Program-made: the position numbers and the translations under genes
The notes under the pieces: model-generated
What the model was told of the DNA's origin: nothing
Seen by the model: only the letters and a program-made list of their open reading frames with translations
Databases searched by the model: none
Part shown: positions 20,891 to 34,735 of the stretch, in pieces
Numbering within the stretch: the first letter of the stretch is position 1
How the letters are laid out: the number at the start of each line of letters is the position of its first letter
NCBI RefSeq assembly: GCF_037975245.1
Contig: NC_092567.1
Location: 4,782,214 to 4,846,213, forward strand
Length of the DNA: 64,000 bases
Direction: 5' to 3'
Origin: Apostichopus japonicus
Lineage: Eukaryota > Echinodermata > Holothuroidea > Aspidochirotida > Stichopodidae

Positions 20891-23800
20891 CATTTATTAT
20901 CCAAATATTATCCGTGAGGAAATGTAGACGTAAGGGAGTACTTTACTTTCGTAAGTGTATTAATAAAATAAAATAAAAATATGGTTTAAATTCACATATA
21001 GTTCTAAATGCTTTCCCTCATATCATTACCGATATTTTATTTCTACTATAATTTTTTCAAGGCAAATCATGCATGGATGTTAATGTTCGCCAATACATGT
21101 AAATTGTACTCTTTTCAAGCGTCGATCAAAGTGATGATGTGGTGTTACCCCAAACCCCCCACCCCACCACCACGCATTTCAAACTAACTAAGAATAGTTA
21201 AAACACAATGTTGCGTTTAGACTTATATATTGGACATAAGTCAAGTCATATAAGTCAAACTATGACTCAGAATGTATCATTTGAAGCCTCAACTTCCATT
21301 TTCTGGGGAAAGACCACAGACCCCCCCCCCCCACCCTCCCTCCTTCCTATACATGATGTCGGCTTTGACGACGCTCTGTTCCTGCAAAAACTGCAGAACG
21401 AGTGTCTTATCTTTGCCTTTATGAAGTCATGATGCTGATGTTACCTATTAGTATATTTTGAATACGATACATGTAGCACCAGCAGTTCCGATACATTTTT
21501 GGTCTCTGTTTTGTTTTCGTTTATTTTTTAATACACTTTGCAGCAATTTCAGAGAAACAAGAACTTCGTTTGCAGAACTTGGAAAAGAAGTTCATTAAAA
21601 CTTTGCGGCTTTATTCTGCAATTCAGATTGAAAGAATGGTTTAAGCGGAGGTGTGGATATGTTTAAATGTGGTTTTATGGGGGGGGGGGGTGGGCGGGTT
21701 GACAGCCTCCGAGGGGCAGAACATTACTTCAAACCTTACATAATCATTGTCGCTCTGTAATTAAGTTTCCCAAAGTGTATGATACCACTACTTTTCGGAA
21801 AGAGATTTAAAGCATCAATTGATGTGATGGCTACTCACCAAACATTTTATAAGACAGGGATATCGAATGAGCGAAATGAAAGGAATATGACTTATCTCTT
21901 AAATCAACCAAGCTTAGCAATATTAAGTGTTGTTACATTTATATGATTCAGTTTGTTGTTTACTATCACAAGACTCTGTTCTGGGTGTCTCCTTCATATA
22001 CAATGGCAATCATGTGTTGCTGATTCATTACTCTCTTGTATGTGAATCAACAACAATCAACAAGTCAAAAGAAATTCATATTGTTGGTAAAACCTTTAAT
22101 TAAATGTAAGAAATTTTAAGCGTGTCCACTATGACGTCATTGTGACAATACCTTTCACATTTCTTGATTTCAAGGATGAAGGAATGGATCCGACCGGAAT
22201 AATGTCTGGCATACTGTAGCCCGAACTAAACCTATGGAGAGAAATAGAATAATGATCGTGTAAGATGTAGAAGACGTAGAGGAATGTCCTCCTAGTCAGG
22301 TTAATTGTTTACTAAATCATTGAAGGTAAACAAAGTAAACAACAAACATGTAGAAATACAACATTGTACACAATAAACTAAGTAAACGGAGCGAATCTTT
22401 GTAACAACCGCTTGCCATTTTCAGCTCGGATCACGTGATTTTTATCGTATGTTATTTTCAGTAAATTGATTGATAATAGAGATCGTTTTCGTGAACCCTT
22501 CTCACTTTTAAATGAGAACTAAAATGTCTGAGATTGTTAGAGTGCAGTGGTAAAATATAACATCTAGAAATTATGAATCTTAAAGCTGAAACTGTTTCTT
22601 AATCTCAGAATAGTTTAAGATGCTACAGATTACATTTTTCAACGTAATTTTGGAATGAGAAACCTGCACAATCTTGCACTAAAACGGAGGAGAAATAGAA
22701 GGTAGAGGGATAGGCGGGTCGAGGACATAGCAACATTCTTTACTGGGAGCAACAATTTGTCATCTCGGGTTGAAGTTACTACACAAATTGTTACTATTAT
22801 ATGATATACCAACGTTATTTAAGTATTTATTCAATAGCAACATTCAATAATTTTATGACATTGCACGCATTGTTTTCTGTCATTGATCTAAATCAAATCG
22901 TACAAAATTATAACATTTTTGTGGAGTTGATAATAATGACCTTAACCATTACACTATCGAATCTTCTTATTCAACTATGTTCTCAATGAAGAGCTGCATG
23001 TGTCCAAAATATCCGACCCCTTCATACCGAGGAGTTATGAAGACTTCCTGGTCATACTTTGTTAAGAATACACTAATGCCATCGTCGTTGATTCACAAAA
23101 GAAAAGTTTTATTGGAAGGTGGAGGAACAAACACTGAGGGGAGACAAAAGTTTTTAGCAAAATTTTCTTTATACCGGTACTTTTGAACTGCATATTTTAT
23201 CATTATTAATATTTTGAAGACAAATAGCAAATTTTTAGACATGAAGGCACTTGTTACAAACACACAACAAGAGGGCACTTGAGTTTATAAGCTGAAATGA
23301 AATTATCTGGAATTAATCGGTACCAGATAGTGCATAATATCCAATAAATATGTTAAAGTCTAGCTCAGTATCATTCTACCTCATACCTGAATTGCCCAGT
23401 TCTATGTAAAACACTGCTCCGGACAATGTAAAGAAAATATATAGGTTACGTTCCTTGTATCTAATTAGCATAATTAACGCATAGATACTGATATTTCTTA
23501 TGTAAAACTTTTTCTTACAATCGTTAGTTTTCTGTCTCTATCCATTGACTGGTTACACAGGCGCTTTCGAATATTTCATTAATGTTATATATACTGTAAG
23601 GGCTATAGCGGACATAACAACTCAATGTACACATGTAGGCAAAATACTGGAAATAATTGTTGAACTAATAATTTATATTGCTACAGCATTGAAAACTATT
23701 TATTAAAGGTTATATTTTAATAAAAGGGTTCTCCCCGTTTAAACCCCTCCCAACGGACGCAAATCATATTTGGAGCCCACACCCACCCCTCCTTTCAAAG

Positions 23801-23984
23801 ATAACCAGAATGCAAAATGCATTGAGGTTTCGATGACTTCAATGCAGTAGACTTCTTCTTGTTAGTATATATAACCAGAACGAGCTGTTACAATTACACT
23901 ATAGCATGATAAACACAGGTCAGTCTACTGTACGTGGCTATATATGCCTCCATCCAAAAAAAATAGGGGCTTATGATATAAATA
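20891..23984. other. Unique-looking non-coding stretch
   Basis: No supported gene or RNA. Poly(C) at 21320 and poly(G) at 21680 are present. Short open frames near 22801-23278 lack recognisable motifs and splice context. Confidence 0.35.
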
Positions 23985-24960
23985 CACATACCAAGTATTA
24001 GAGGTATCCACGATTTCCATCGTTACATATCATGTAAAAGGTTTTTTAGAGTTCGACCTCTGGTGACCTATAGGAGATTTGACCTCACAAGCAATATAGA
24101 CCGGCAGCCCAGTGCACTTTGATCAAACGAACGAGGTACCAATATCTGAGTATTGGAACATTTGTGGAAAAACCCAGTATATCCAAAAGTGGATGTCTGC
24201 CGTGGTCGCTCTGCTGCATGTGGCCCCTGGGGCCGGTTAAAGGGGGCCCAAAAATGCATCTGATCAAACGAACGAGGTACCACTTGAAACCAATGTCAAC
24301 TTAATGCATGAATGCCACATAGTACTGAATGGCCCATGCCAGACAAATGTTCTGCTGCAAAGGGCCCGCCAGACGCCCAAGAAGGGCCCCTAAAAAAATG
24401 CATCTGATCAAACGAACGAGGTACCACTTGAAACCAATGTCAACTTAATGCATGAATGCCACAAAGTACTGAATGGCTCATGCCAGACAAATTTTCTGCT
24501 GCTAAGGGCCCGCCAGACGCCCCAAAATATGGCCCAAATGCCCATTATCGTAGCATTGACCCAGATTAAATATACAAGGTACCACTCAAAACCGGTTTGG
24601 AATGCTCGGGTTGATCTTACAGACTATGGAAATCATCATGCCAGACAAATTTTCTGCTACAAAGGGCCCGCCAGACGCCCCAAAAGGGCCAATAAAAATG
24701 CATTTGATCAAACGAACGAGGTACCACTTGAAACCAATGTCAACTTAATGCATGAATGCACAAAGTACTGAATGGCCTATGCCAGACAAATTTTCTACTG
24801 CTAAGGGCCCGCCAGACGCCCCCAAATATGGCCCAAATGCCCATTAGCATAGCATTGACCCAGATTAAATATGTTAAATCCATATACCATGTATGAAAAG
24901 TATCCGTGATTTCTACCATGAGAAATCATATTGTGAAGGTTTTCAGGCCTCGACAAATAT
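23985..24960 (+). repeat. Tandem repeat array, units of about 140-160 bp
   Basis: GATCAAACGAACGAGGTACC recurs at about 24122, 24260, 24406 and 24706, and a divergent AGATTAAATATACAAGGTACC unit lies at about 24563. Units also share GCCAGACAAATTTTCTGCTG and GGGCCCGCCAGACGCCC. The sequence before the array (ATACCAAGTATTAG, GGTATCCACGATTT) has a counterpart after it (ATACCATGTATG, AGTATCCGTGATTT), so a larger unit of about 900 bp is also duplicated. Open frames across it are repeat artefacts. Confidence 0.75.
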
Positions 24961-25049
24961 TGTTGAAAGTACTCGCCACTAGGCCTATGATTGTTGGCCA
25001 AGTCTCCAAAGTACAGATCTGCAACATAAATACTTTCTATGAACAAAGG

Positions 25050-25932
25050 TTAGGCAGTTAGGCAGATACATGGTGCTACTTAATTGCGCATGACAAAGTC
25101 ATGTTTCTTTGCAGTACGAAATTCAACCTTTTTCCAGCAAAAGGAAGTGTTGAACAAAGTAAAACATGACGCAGAATCGTAAATAAGCAGGTAGGCCTAC
25201 TGTAGTGTCTCAAACAATTAAAAACACAACATCTGTAAAATATCTACGAAGATAGCTTAGCTTCTCTTACATTATAGGGCTCCTCTACTTAACTAGGCAT
25301 ACACTATACAGAAACTAGGTGTGCGGGAGTCCTAAGCATATATACAGTACCTCACTGCTACTTTGAATCGCTGTTCAATTAGAGCGGCGACTCGTACAAT
25401 TTCCCAATTAATTATCTGTCTTTAAGCTGCAGATTGATGCGCGAAAAATATCGCTCTTACTCCATTTCACTGCCTAAATCAAAGCGATCTCTTACGCAAT
25501 GATAATCTGAGGCTGTAAGATCTCTCCAGAAAACTTGTCTCAAAACGAATTATGACTGATAGCCTGATAGCCTGTAGGAAAATTGCAGGAGATGTTTCGC
25601 CATCTTAAGTGTATTGGTATTCTGACTGGTATTCTTCACGTTGTTGTGTTAACGAACCCTATTCTACCCAACCGTTGCTGGCCTACACAACATAAAATTG
25701 CTCACAGGCCTAGCCAGGTTCGTTCAAGTTGTCCCATAATCATAGACGTGATGAAAGTCGAACGTTACTTTTAAGGCCTAGCTATGCTGAAACTGGTGGA
25801 AGAGACTACACAAATTTGGATTAATAACCGATCCAGACAAAAGCTTGTGAAACTCACTGCCAAACTAAGACCATTTTACACAATTATTTCGCATTGAGAT
25901 TGGTCATAGTAAAAAATCTAACTAGACGAACT
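25050..25932. other. Non-coding stretch
   Basis: No gene, RNA or repeat end recognised. Confidence 0.35.
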
Positions 25933-25940
25933 GTTAAGTT

Positions 25941-26307
25941 CAAGGGCGTAGGAACCGGGGGCTGGGGGGGGGGGGCGCCAGCCCCCCAGTGAAAAATGTG
26001 GAGGGGCGGAAGTATCATTCCGCCCCCCCCCCCCCCCCCCCCCCCGGTTCGCAAGTCAGAAAACCCCTTTTTCATTTCCAAATGAGCACCAAATTGCATC
26101 TTAGGCCAGGTGAAAATACAAAATTAAGTTTACAAAATGGAGTGGGTGTTGAAGTGTGCTATATTGCACCAAATTGCATCTGAGGCCACCTGGAAATGCA
26201 AAAAGTTCCAAAGGGGAGGGGGAGACCCCTCCCCTTACACCCCTCCTCCAGGCCGGCCATCAGTCTTCAGCCCCCCCCCCACTCAAAAGTACCTTCCTAC
26301 GCCACTG
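25941..26307 (+). mobile_element. Short hAT-like MITE (367 bp) with perfect 8-bp TSD
   Basis: GTTAAGTT flanks it at 25933-25940 and 26308-26315. The ends are CAAGGGCGTAGGAACC and, reverse complemented, CAGTGGCGTAGGAAGG. Both ends are followed by poly(G)/poly(C) runs, including a very long C run near 26021-26045. The word ACCAAATTGCATCT...GGCCA...TG occurs twice (about 26089 and 26168). Overlapping open frames come from GC-rich low-complexity DNA. Confidence 0.85.
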
Positions 26308-26609
26308 GTTAAGTTTCATAAACGCTGACTGGTCACAACGAAACTACATCCAACCTGACATAAATAAGACGTAAACGTCTAACAGAACCGCTGTATTACA
26401 AAATACACCTTTCTGCACGCAAAATAAGGCTTCCGAGCGGCACGTTGAAGCCAATGCAAATATGTTCGTATTTTCAGTTTTAGATTCTACGGATGCCCAT
26501 AAACTCATTACCAATTGCCAATAGCCTCATATTCGTATGAGGCGTAACGAGCACGTTATCTGATAGGCTGGTTGGTGGGAGATACGGTAGCTTATAAAAC
26601 AAGGTTTCC

Positions 26610-27022
26610 AAACTTTGACTCCCGGTGACCCCAAATGACCTTTGATCTCCACAAAAAACATAGGCTGTTGCTCCTCAATGTGGTCCTCCTATTCACGAAA
26701 TATTAGATTGAGCCAAGTTTACCTCCTTGAGATATCATGTTTACAAGATTTTCAGTATTTTGCCCTTGTGACCCCAAATGACCTCCCCACAAAAAATAGG
26801 GTTCTTCTACTCAATGTGGTTCCTATATACACCAAATTTTAGATTGGACCAAGCTTTCCTACTTCAGATATCGTTTTTACAAGCGAGGCGTCACACACAC
26901 ACACACACACACATACATACCAGTACGTCCTCAGACAAAAGGTGTGTAGTCAAGTCATCGTCCTTGGAGGTCCGATAATACAAACACACCCACACAGACA
27001 CACGCATACACACACACTCTCC
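26610..27022 (+). repeat. Degenerate 150-bp tandem repeat ending in a (CA)n microsatellite
   Basis: Two units share TGACCCCAAATGACCT, CCACAAAAAA, CTCAATGTGGT, TTAGATTG and GATATC...TTTACAAG. They lead into (CA)n at about 26891-26912 and a second CA-rich run at 26980-27020. The GACCCCAAATGACCT word is reminiscent of widespread invertebrate repeats ending in CA-rich tails; the family is not assigned. Confidence 0.6.
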
Positions 27023-29829
27023 GTCTGCATGAATGCATACGTTACGATTATCATCGAAACCAAAACAACGTTAATGCTTGAAGTCAGATTGATGAACAGT
27101 GAAGTGTTCAAACTTGCTTAAATTTACAGGTCAAACACTCTTCACCTTGGTTTTATTGATAAAATTTATTTATAAAACTAGAAAACTATGTATCGCCGAG
27201 TTTGTCATCCTGTATAATGTGTATAATGTGTATAATGTGTACATGTGGCTGGGGTCAAAACAATGTGTAGTGTTGAGATAACTGAGCGTATGTATACATA
27301 CGAAATCGGTCAACAAAGTTAAGAGAAGATAGTGACTAACTTTAATTAGGTTTGAAATTCGGGTTTATGGTTCTTCAACAGTTCAAAACTTAGATCATGT
27401 CTTACGTAATCGTTGATTTATTGAGAGCAAACAACATTGTTGAAAAATTGGCAACGCGTTATGTAAACGCTGAAACACCTACCCACCCGTCACGAAGTGT
27501 GCACAACTTCATCTTACACTCTTATGCCTAGAGGTCTATGCGTAGAGCATTCATCTTTCTCTTTATGCGTTCTAAAAGCGTAGACTCGCGATATTTAGAC
27601 ACAATTACTTTACATGTTTTCACCCTATTCGCTGCGATTTGACGGGAGGAAAACCCCGGATGTGCGACCGACGGAATACAATAACCTACAGATCTCTACT
27701 AACTGTATTTCCAGGAACATAACACCTCTCCTTCGGTTTCTTTTCTGTTTTATGTTCCTTTCTTTTTCTTTTTAGTTGTCGACCATGTTACTATCACAAT
27801 ATACTTATGTTCAGTTTTAATAAGCATACCACCATGATTCATGTAAAACATCGCAAATTATGACGCAATGAATTCATTTCAACAAGTGAATAACTGCTTC
27901 TTCTTTCTTTTTTTTTCCTTCTCAGCAACAAAACTATACGAACCGTGGCCATATTTACGACCTGGATATGACCCTGGCAGTTGTATAAGTGTTTATTGTG
28001 ATTGTTAAGTTGTAGGTTCATTCATTGTGTACCGGGATAGAAATCTGTACTTCATTTTGTTAGCGTGTGTTATAACAATACTGTAAACCATTTGGAAAAA
28101 AAGTCTGAAGGCGATGATGACAGCCTTCTAAGCCTTTCTATATTCGCTAAAAACAGTTAAGTTGCAAATTTGAAATCGATTTCTAGTTGTCATTATCCAT
28201 TATACATTTTAAACTTCGATGGAATAATTTAATCACTTTCGTCTGTTCTGTGTAGATAAAAAGAACTAGTGCAGTATATAATTAGATATTTAAAGAGATA
28301 AAAGATCTCATGAAACGAATCTTAAAAGATCTCAAGTGCTTTGTTTTCTTGCTCGTGTTGTTGTTTGCTTGTTAATGATTTATGGCTGAGAAATAAATTA
28401 ACTTGGTTATTATTACTATATTTCAGATTTGTTATACTGCGACATGAACCTTCGAATTACTTTCTCCCTGCTAAACACGAGCAATATTTTATCTCCACCG
28501 TTTAACCGTTTAATCAACTTCACAGAACAAAACTGTTCTCCATAAAACTAGGCAATTAAGAACCCGCAATGTTTGTAGTCACATATTAGATATGTGAATT
28601 ATATTAAGGGCTATTTAATTGTGTGCTAATTAGGTAGACTTCCATATACCAACGAGAAGTACATAAAGGGAAAAACGAAGAAAGGGAAATAAAACAATCC
28701 TTCTATCAAATTAGGGAGAGGAGCAAGTGAGGGATCTATTAAACAACCAAGGAAATCAAGTTTACTCATTTAAAATATGTATACAAAGAATAATAATGAG
28801 AACACGTCGTAATATCATGGCATATGACATACAGTATTACTGAATGGCTGTTAGATATATACGTAACCCGTATTGAATAAAAATATGCATTATTCCCAGC
28901 CACTGCTAGACACGGACTGACCTACTTATCGTCGGTTTCTATGGTTACGTTGTATGACAGTTACAACATTCCAGGTGTACACTAGACGCGTGTCCCATTT
29001 TTCTATTCATTATCTTTAACCCTGGCTCGTGTCATCTTTTGTTATGCTAATTAGGTATTTACGGGAGATCCAGGTGTGTTAACTTATTTTACTTTAGAAA
29101 TAAATTGTTTGAATCAATCGTCTGTGCAGAAAACTATTGTAGAAGTAGAGTAGGCCTACTGTGTGTACTAAAACGGTTATGATGTTATCGGGTAGAAACG
29201 GAATTGATTTGAATGGCTCCCTAAAAAGGATGATGTGCGAAGGGGGGTGGGCGAAGGAAGGGGTGGTGGTGGGTACAGGTAAGATGTCTGAAGGGGAGTT
29301 ATGCAGAGGAGACGAGACTAAAATTACCCAAGAGCACACTGGGATTGGGGTAAAGTATTTAGTCTAGATAGGGAATCAACATTCTCTGTTACATTTTGTT
29401 TATAGTCAGACCAAACAAAACCCCCGAAGTGTGTTAATTCCAGTAATATTTTTCTCCGCGGTCACAGTTATTCCCGGAATGGCGTTGTTTCACATATAAC
29501 ATACGTTAAGCATCGTTCGTTATCATATATTTCATTTATGTAACTACTCAATAGCTTTTGTCTTTTCTTTCAAGATTTGGGTGAGGCGCGGTTGGGGGGG
29601 GGGGGATGTGACGGGTGCGACTTAAATATTTTCTTTTTTTAGTAACACGTCAGCTGTAAGTTGAAGATGTTACTGATTATGTTGTGAATGGTAAAGACGG
29701 AAAGGAGAAACTTTTACGAGGTTTGATCTGTGAGAGCAAAGAAGGCGAGAGGAGGCGAGAGGAGGGGTTGGGTGGGGGGGGGGGACTAAAATAACACTAC
29801 ATTGGAACGGACCAAGCAGGGACGTCATG
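27023..29829. other. Unique-looking non-coding stretch
   Basis: No supported gene or RNA. (TGTATAA)n-like triplication lies at about 27211-27240; poly(G) runs at 29597 and 29775. Confidence 0.35.
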
Positions 29830-30896
29830 ATCGAATCAAGTATACAGTAACATTGATACGAGGAATATTAAAATATTAAACAGTTTTTTGTATAAATTTA
29901 TCAATTATACAAAGTTAAAGCTCTTGGTTAATTGTGTAATTATTGTTTAAAAATTAGGATAAAATATAAGCATAAATCATAATTAAGCTTATTTTGTATA
30001 ACATCGTGTTTCAAACTATAAAGAAGAAATTAATGTAGTTTTAAATGGATTAAATTTGAACCTCTGAAATTTATCAGATACAGATTTGCCTTTAATTATA
30101 TTTAATGTAATAATTGTTTTTTAACTTTATAGTTAACTCAATTGCAATTATATATTTCCTTCTAGTTAACTTTTATTTTGTTTTAATTAGTTAACTTATT
30201 TTGAGTAACTATTTTTCAAATTTTGACAACTAAAACTATTTTATTGGTTGCTTCTTTTGTATGCATTTCAGTTTTGCTAGAGTATCATAATCTGATCAAA
30301 ATTTTGAGGAGTTTATGCTATTATTATTGCCATCATTTTACTACTTTAAAATTAATAACGATTTTCAATCTCTTTTGTTTCTTAAATTAATTGCCATAAT
30401 TGTACATCAACTATTTCGGAGGTTTCAGTCAAAATTAACAGCTATTCCTTGTAAAACTTTACTTTAGAATATTAATTTTACTCGCTAGAATTATTAAAAT
30501 CCAATTTCCTTGTCTATATATCTCTTATTGTATCCTAATAAACATTCCTGTCATTATCAAACCTAATACTTAGTTAAATTGTTAAACTAAACAGAGAACA
30601 TTTTTAACAACCACCACCGACCCATTTACCCCTCTCTTAACAGCACCCTCTTAAAATATTCCCTAATAATCCATTATATTTTGTTTTATTTATCATAGCA
30701 TTCTACATAACACCTTCCACGATGACCTAATTATTGAAATAAATTCAACTAAACTAATTAAATCCAATCCTTGGTATTAAAATATAGCAGACTTTACATT
30801 CCCTTTTGTTAGTTTAATATTGATAACTTTTATTAATTCAATTAATTCCCTGTTTAACTGTTATGTTAATTCTAACATCTACACAGGAATACTTAC
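29830..30896. other. Very AT-rich flank of the LRR exon
   Basis: A strongly AT-rich stretch with many ATTAATT and TTAATTA words and no open frames of note. If the LRR exon at 30897-31102 belongs to a gene, this would be its downstream intron. Confidence 0.45.
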
Positions 30897-31102
30897 CTCA
30901 GCTTCTTCAAGCTTGTACACTGTGAGGAGTAAGACAAGATGGCCGCCAACTCTTCATTAGTTAGTCTCCTGTTGTCCCAGATCACCAGCTTCTGGAGAGA
31001 ACTCAGGATAGAGAGAGAGAGACCAGACTGAAGGATTAGGTTCAGACCAGACTCATCAACTCTAGGAGAGCAGGACCATAGATACACACAGGAGATAGGA
31101 AT
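30897..31102 (-). CDS. Single leucine-rich-repeat exon of an NLR-like gene
   Basis: On the minus strand a 206-bp exon is bounded by TTTCATTCTAG (acceptor) and the strong donor GCTGAG|GTAAGT. It encodes 68 residues plus two bases, including SLQKLVIWDNRRLTNEE and LAAILSYSSQCTSLKKL, with the Leu spacing of ribonuclease-inhibitor-type LRRs as in NACHT/NLR receptors, which are expanded in echinoderms. The LRR assignment is from the pattern; the NLR link is inference. No companion LRR, NACHT or death-fold exon is seen in the window, so this is either one exon of a gene with very long introns or an orphan left by duplication. Confidence 0.6.
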
Positions 31103-33933
31103 CTAGAATGAAAGAATAGAGTTACTGATAATAAAGTAGATAGAGATAAATAGATTGGATTTGGTTAGAATTAGAATAATTATTATAATATTATAAATAA
31201 TTAAAATAACGAAATAAAGATAAAGGAAAATAAAGCGATAAACTAAGACATTTAGGTCGTGTTTATTTGTAAAAATGAATCAGTTATTGGAACGGAAATA
31301 AGGGGCTGATTTCAAGGGGAGACAAATATTAACAGAAATAATTAGATTTGATTAGAGAAAAATAACGTGGTAATGTAGGAATAAAGGGTTAGTTTAATTG
31401 TTTTACAATTAAATTATTAATTAAAGTTTTTATAGCTAGTAAGGTTTAATAAAATAAGAATGTGATGCTGCATATTTTTATTTATTAGTTAATAGGAAAC
31501 AAATCTCAATGACGGGTTGAGAATTTTATTAGAAATGGGTAAATACTAATTGATATTAGGCTATCTATCTTTTGAAGAAAAATATTGATCAAATTTATTT
31601 TTATTTTAATTTAGAACTTTCAGAAGGAAAATGTAATTTAATGTTAAAGGAATCATGAAAAGGAAACTTCTGCTCTAACTAATATCAGGTTTTATAATGT
31701 TTAAGGAGATTTGGAAGAATTATATTTAAATCAATAGGTTGTTTCTTATAATTAAAATGCAATTTAGAGGAGCAGATGTACGGTAGATCATATTCAAGTT
31801 TCATGAGAGAAGGTTGACGAGGCTTAAACTCAAAATTTAATATACAAATTATTTAATTATTGATCCAAATCCGACTATTCTGCTTGAATAATAAGTATTT
31901 CTAATTAATACGATTTGTTTAAATGATGATGTCCATCTGTGTTTAGTTATTATTTCATTCCTAAGTTACGGTTTGGTTGTATTATAACTTCTAGTGGATT
32001 TTTTCGAAATGTAGCTTTGTTCTTTCTTTGTGTTTGTAGATATTCCTAAATTGGGTATTGCTTATGATTTTAACTTTCTGAACTTTATCGTTTCTTCCAA
32101 TTAAATAGTACCATCCGCTTTTTACATTTTTTTTTCTACAAATAAAATTGTTATCTGGAAACACTTCATATCCTTGGGGGTTTAGGTATACTAATTAATC
32201 ATTACGTTTAAGTTTAATCGGGTTGAATGGGTCTTCATTGAAATATCTTCTGTTACATGGAGTTCATCGGGTGTGAACAGTTAGCGGAACATTTAACGTT
32301 AGAGCTACGGCTCTGGCAAACTTCTACTATTGAGTGTTGCAGCAGGGTAAAATAAGTGGCGCACTTTCAATTTCAAAACCATTTTACTTTTTAAATATCA
32401 TGTGGCCATAGGTCTGTTGGCTTGGAAATGACGTACGGTTTTTATAATTAAGTGGGTAAAATTAAGACAAAACCAGCTGTGAGTAGAACACCACGATCTA
32501 GTTGCTGCTGGAAAGACATGGACAAAAGATGTCTTTTTAATAACTATGTATTTCATTTTATTATTATTATTATTAGACTTAAATTGGAAAACTGTTTAAT
32601 ACTAGAGACTCATATAGCTCTAGGCCCTATACAGTATATAACAAAGCTATAGCCTATTACACATTAAGTGTCAGGTATATTGGCAGGAGTTAGGTTATTC
32701 AACTAATAATCAGTTATTAAATAACATTATTTCAGTCAGCCTGCTCGGTAAAATCTGCAGGTTTCTCACACAAGTGGCTCATATGTCCGACCAGGTAGAT
32801 TTAGTAAGTTAGGTGATTACAATAATAATTGTGGAATGTTATAGATTGACTTGTATTCACGTCTATAAGGCTATATTATGTACGAGTAAAATCGAGTTGA
32901 ACCATTTTCTGTGATTTAAATTTTTTGAAGGGATCACAAAGTTTCTACAGTTTGTCTATGGATACCTTTTGTTAGCTAGAATGAAGTAATCGTTTTCGAA
33001 GTAAAAGGACCTTAGGCATCAGCTCACCTAGAATGTTAATCGCTGGTTTTATTCTTCGCTTAATTTAAGATCCCTAAAGAAGACTCACTATCTCGATTGT
33101 ACATTATTCAATTCCTTTAGAGTTAAGATATTTTTTAACTTGGACTTTTCTGATATTCAGTCAACAACTAGGCTAAGATCTCTATTATTTATGAGTTAGA
33201 TTTGCTAAGCATGTCCTCTCGCTAAAAGCATAATTCTAGTTTTTCGCAGGTGATGTGTGAGATTTTTAACATAGCCTAACTGTCTTACTACTCTAGCCTA
33301 TAGCCTACCTAAGTTTAGCCTGGCCTTTGTACACATCCTAGCCTATGCCTCTACACCATACCGTCAAATCATCTCTCTGATCAATGTCTTAACTATATTA
33401 ACAGTGGTCCCTCTCCGTTAAATATTCCATCTTAATAACCACGCAACAAGTCAATGGTAACAAACAACTCCCACGAATATAATACGTACTCTGCAGCTCC
33501 ACTAATGTAACACTAAAACATTCGTTGTCAGTGAGAGATACTAGATGTGAACAGGTATTCAATAGCATATACAGGTGTTTTCCAGCTGTTCGCGGGTGAT
33601 GTTTGAAATTTGTAACAGACATTTTGGCGCCAATAGAAATAAATGTACGAGAGACGTAACGTTATACATACCCGGTGAAAACAGACAGTTTATAAACTGA
33701 CGTCGATTGGGTATGTATTAAGGAAGGGGTCGAGGAAGTAAATAATACAACACAACTTATATCAAGTAGATCAAGCTATCATTGACATTTCTCCCTAAGC
33801 GGTAGGGTGTTAGTCCCCGTGCACCCCCCTCCCCCCACCACCGGTTAAAATTTGGGCAAAAAACATGTTATGTACTCATTCACCCACCTTATTATCTGCT
33901 AGTGGATGCATAAACAAACAATTCACACAGCAG
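31103..33933. other. AT-rich non-coding stretch upstream of the LRR exon
   Basis: Extremely AT-rich to about 32450, then ordinary composition. No second LRR exon was found on the minus strand. Nothing else is recognised. Confidence 0.4.
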
Positions 33934-33941
33934 TTTGAATA

Positions 33942-34281
33942 CAGGGGCGGATGCAGGATTTTTGACAGGGGGGGGGGGGTCTGACTGGTCCAGCCGCGCC
34001 TGATCGAAAGACTATCTAAGCGGAGCGCCACCATCGGTTGGCGCGGAGCGTACCTTAAAATTTGTGGCTTTACAAACCCCCCAGATGGCCGGAAACGGCA
34101 CTTCCCGAGTATTCTAAGCTGCATGTACCTAGCCTGAAAAAATGGATCTCATGTCTGCAATTTCTCAATTGATGAGAAAAAACAATCTATGAAATATGGT
34201 AATACATATCAGATGAGTTGAGATGATACAAAAATCATAATGCCTTTAGCCACCAATCCCCCTCCCGTTCCGTCACCACTG
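33942..34281 (+). mobile_element. Probable short hAT-like element with core module
   Basis: It starts CAGGGGCGGATGCAGGATTT and ends CCGTCACCACTG. The flanks are TTTGAATA on the left and TTTGATGC on the right, sharing only TTTGA, so the target duplication is decayed or the right end is wrong. A rival right end is CGGATCCAGG-type at 35256, which is a better terminal match (CAGGCGCGGATCCAGG). A poly(G) run is at 33968, and the core module is at 34011-34110 with both hairpin words intact. Confidence 0.5.
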
Positions 34282-34289
34282 TTTGATGC

Positions 34290-34677
34290 AGTGCACATGG
34301 CTTAGCTAGGGGTATTGGTCAGGAGGGGCAAGAATGGTCTGTAGGGGCGCTTTCGAAACTATCTAAGCGGAGCGCCACCATTGGTTGGCGCGTAGCGTAC
34401 AGAAATTTTTTGAGTAAAGATACTCCCTAGATCGCCGGAAATGACCCTTTCCGGGCCTGGCTAATTTGCAGATAAACGAAGAATAAATAGGTGTCATCGC
34501 CAAATTACACCAACAAAATGTGACAAATGTCAATAAGTAGATGAGAGCGCAATAAAAAAGTCAATAATCGCGAATAAGTAAAAAGTGGTAAAGAGCTGAA
34601 AAGGGCGCCAGCAGTCCATTTGAGTCCGTCAGGGGGGGGGCATCCGCCCCCCTGACTGTATGGACGCTCCGCCACTG
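34290..34677 (+). mobile_element. hAT-like fragment with core module and GGACGCTCCGCCACTG end
   Basis: CATGGCTTAGCTAGGGG near 34298 resembles an element start, and the core module follows at 34358-34456. The right end CTGTATGGACGCTCCGCCACTG (by 34677) follows GAGTCCGTC and a poly(G) run. The same end occurs at about 35684-35740. No matching 8-bp duplication was found, so the boundaries are provisional. Confidence 0.45.
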
Positions 34678-34735
34678 CAAAAACTCACTCGAAATGTATC
34701 TGCATCAGTACGAGCTAGCTAGTTTTATTGATGAT

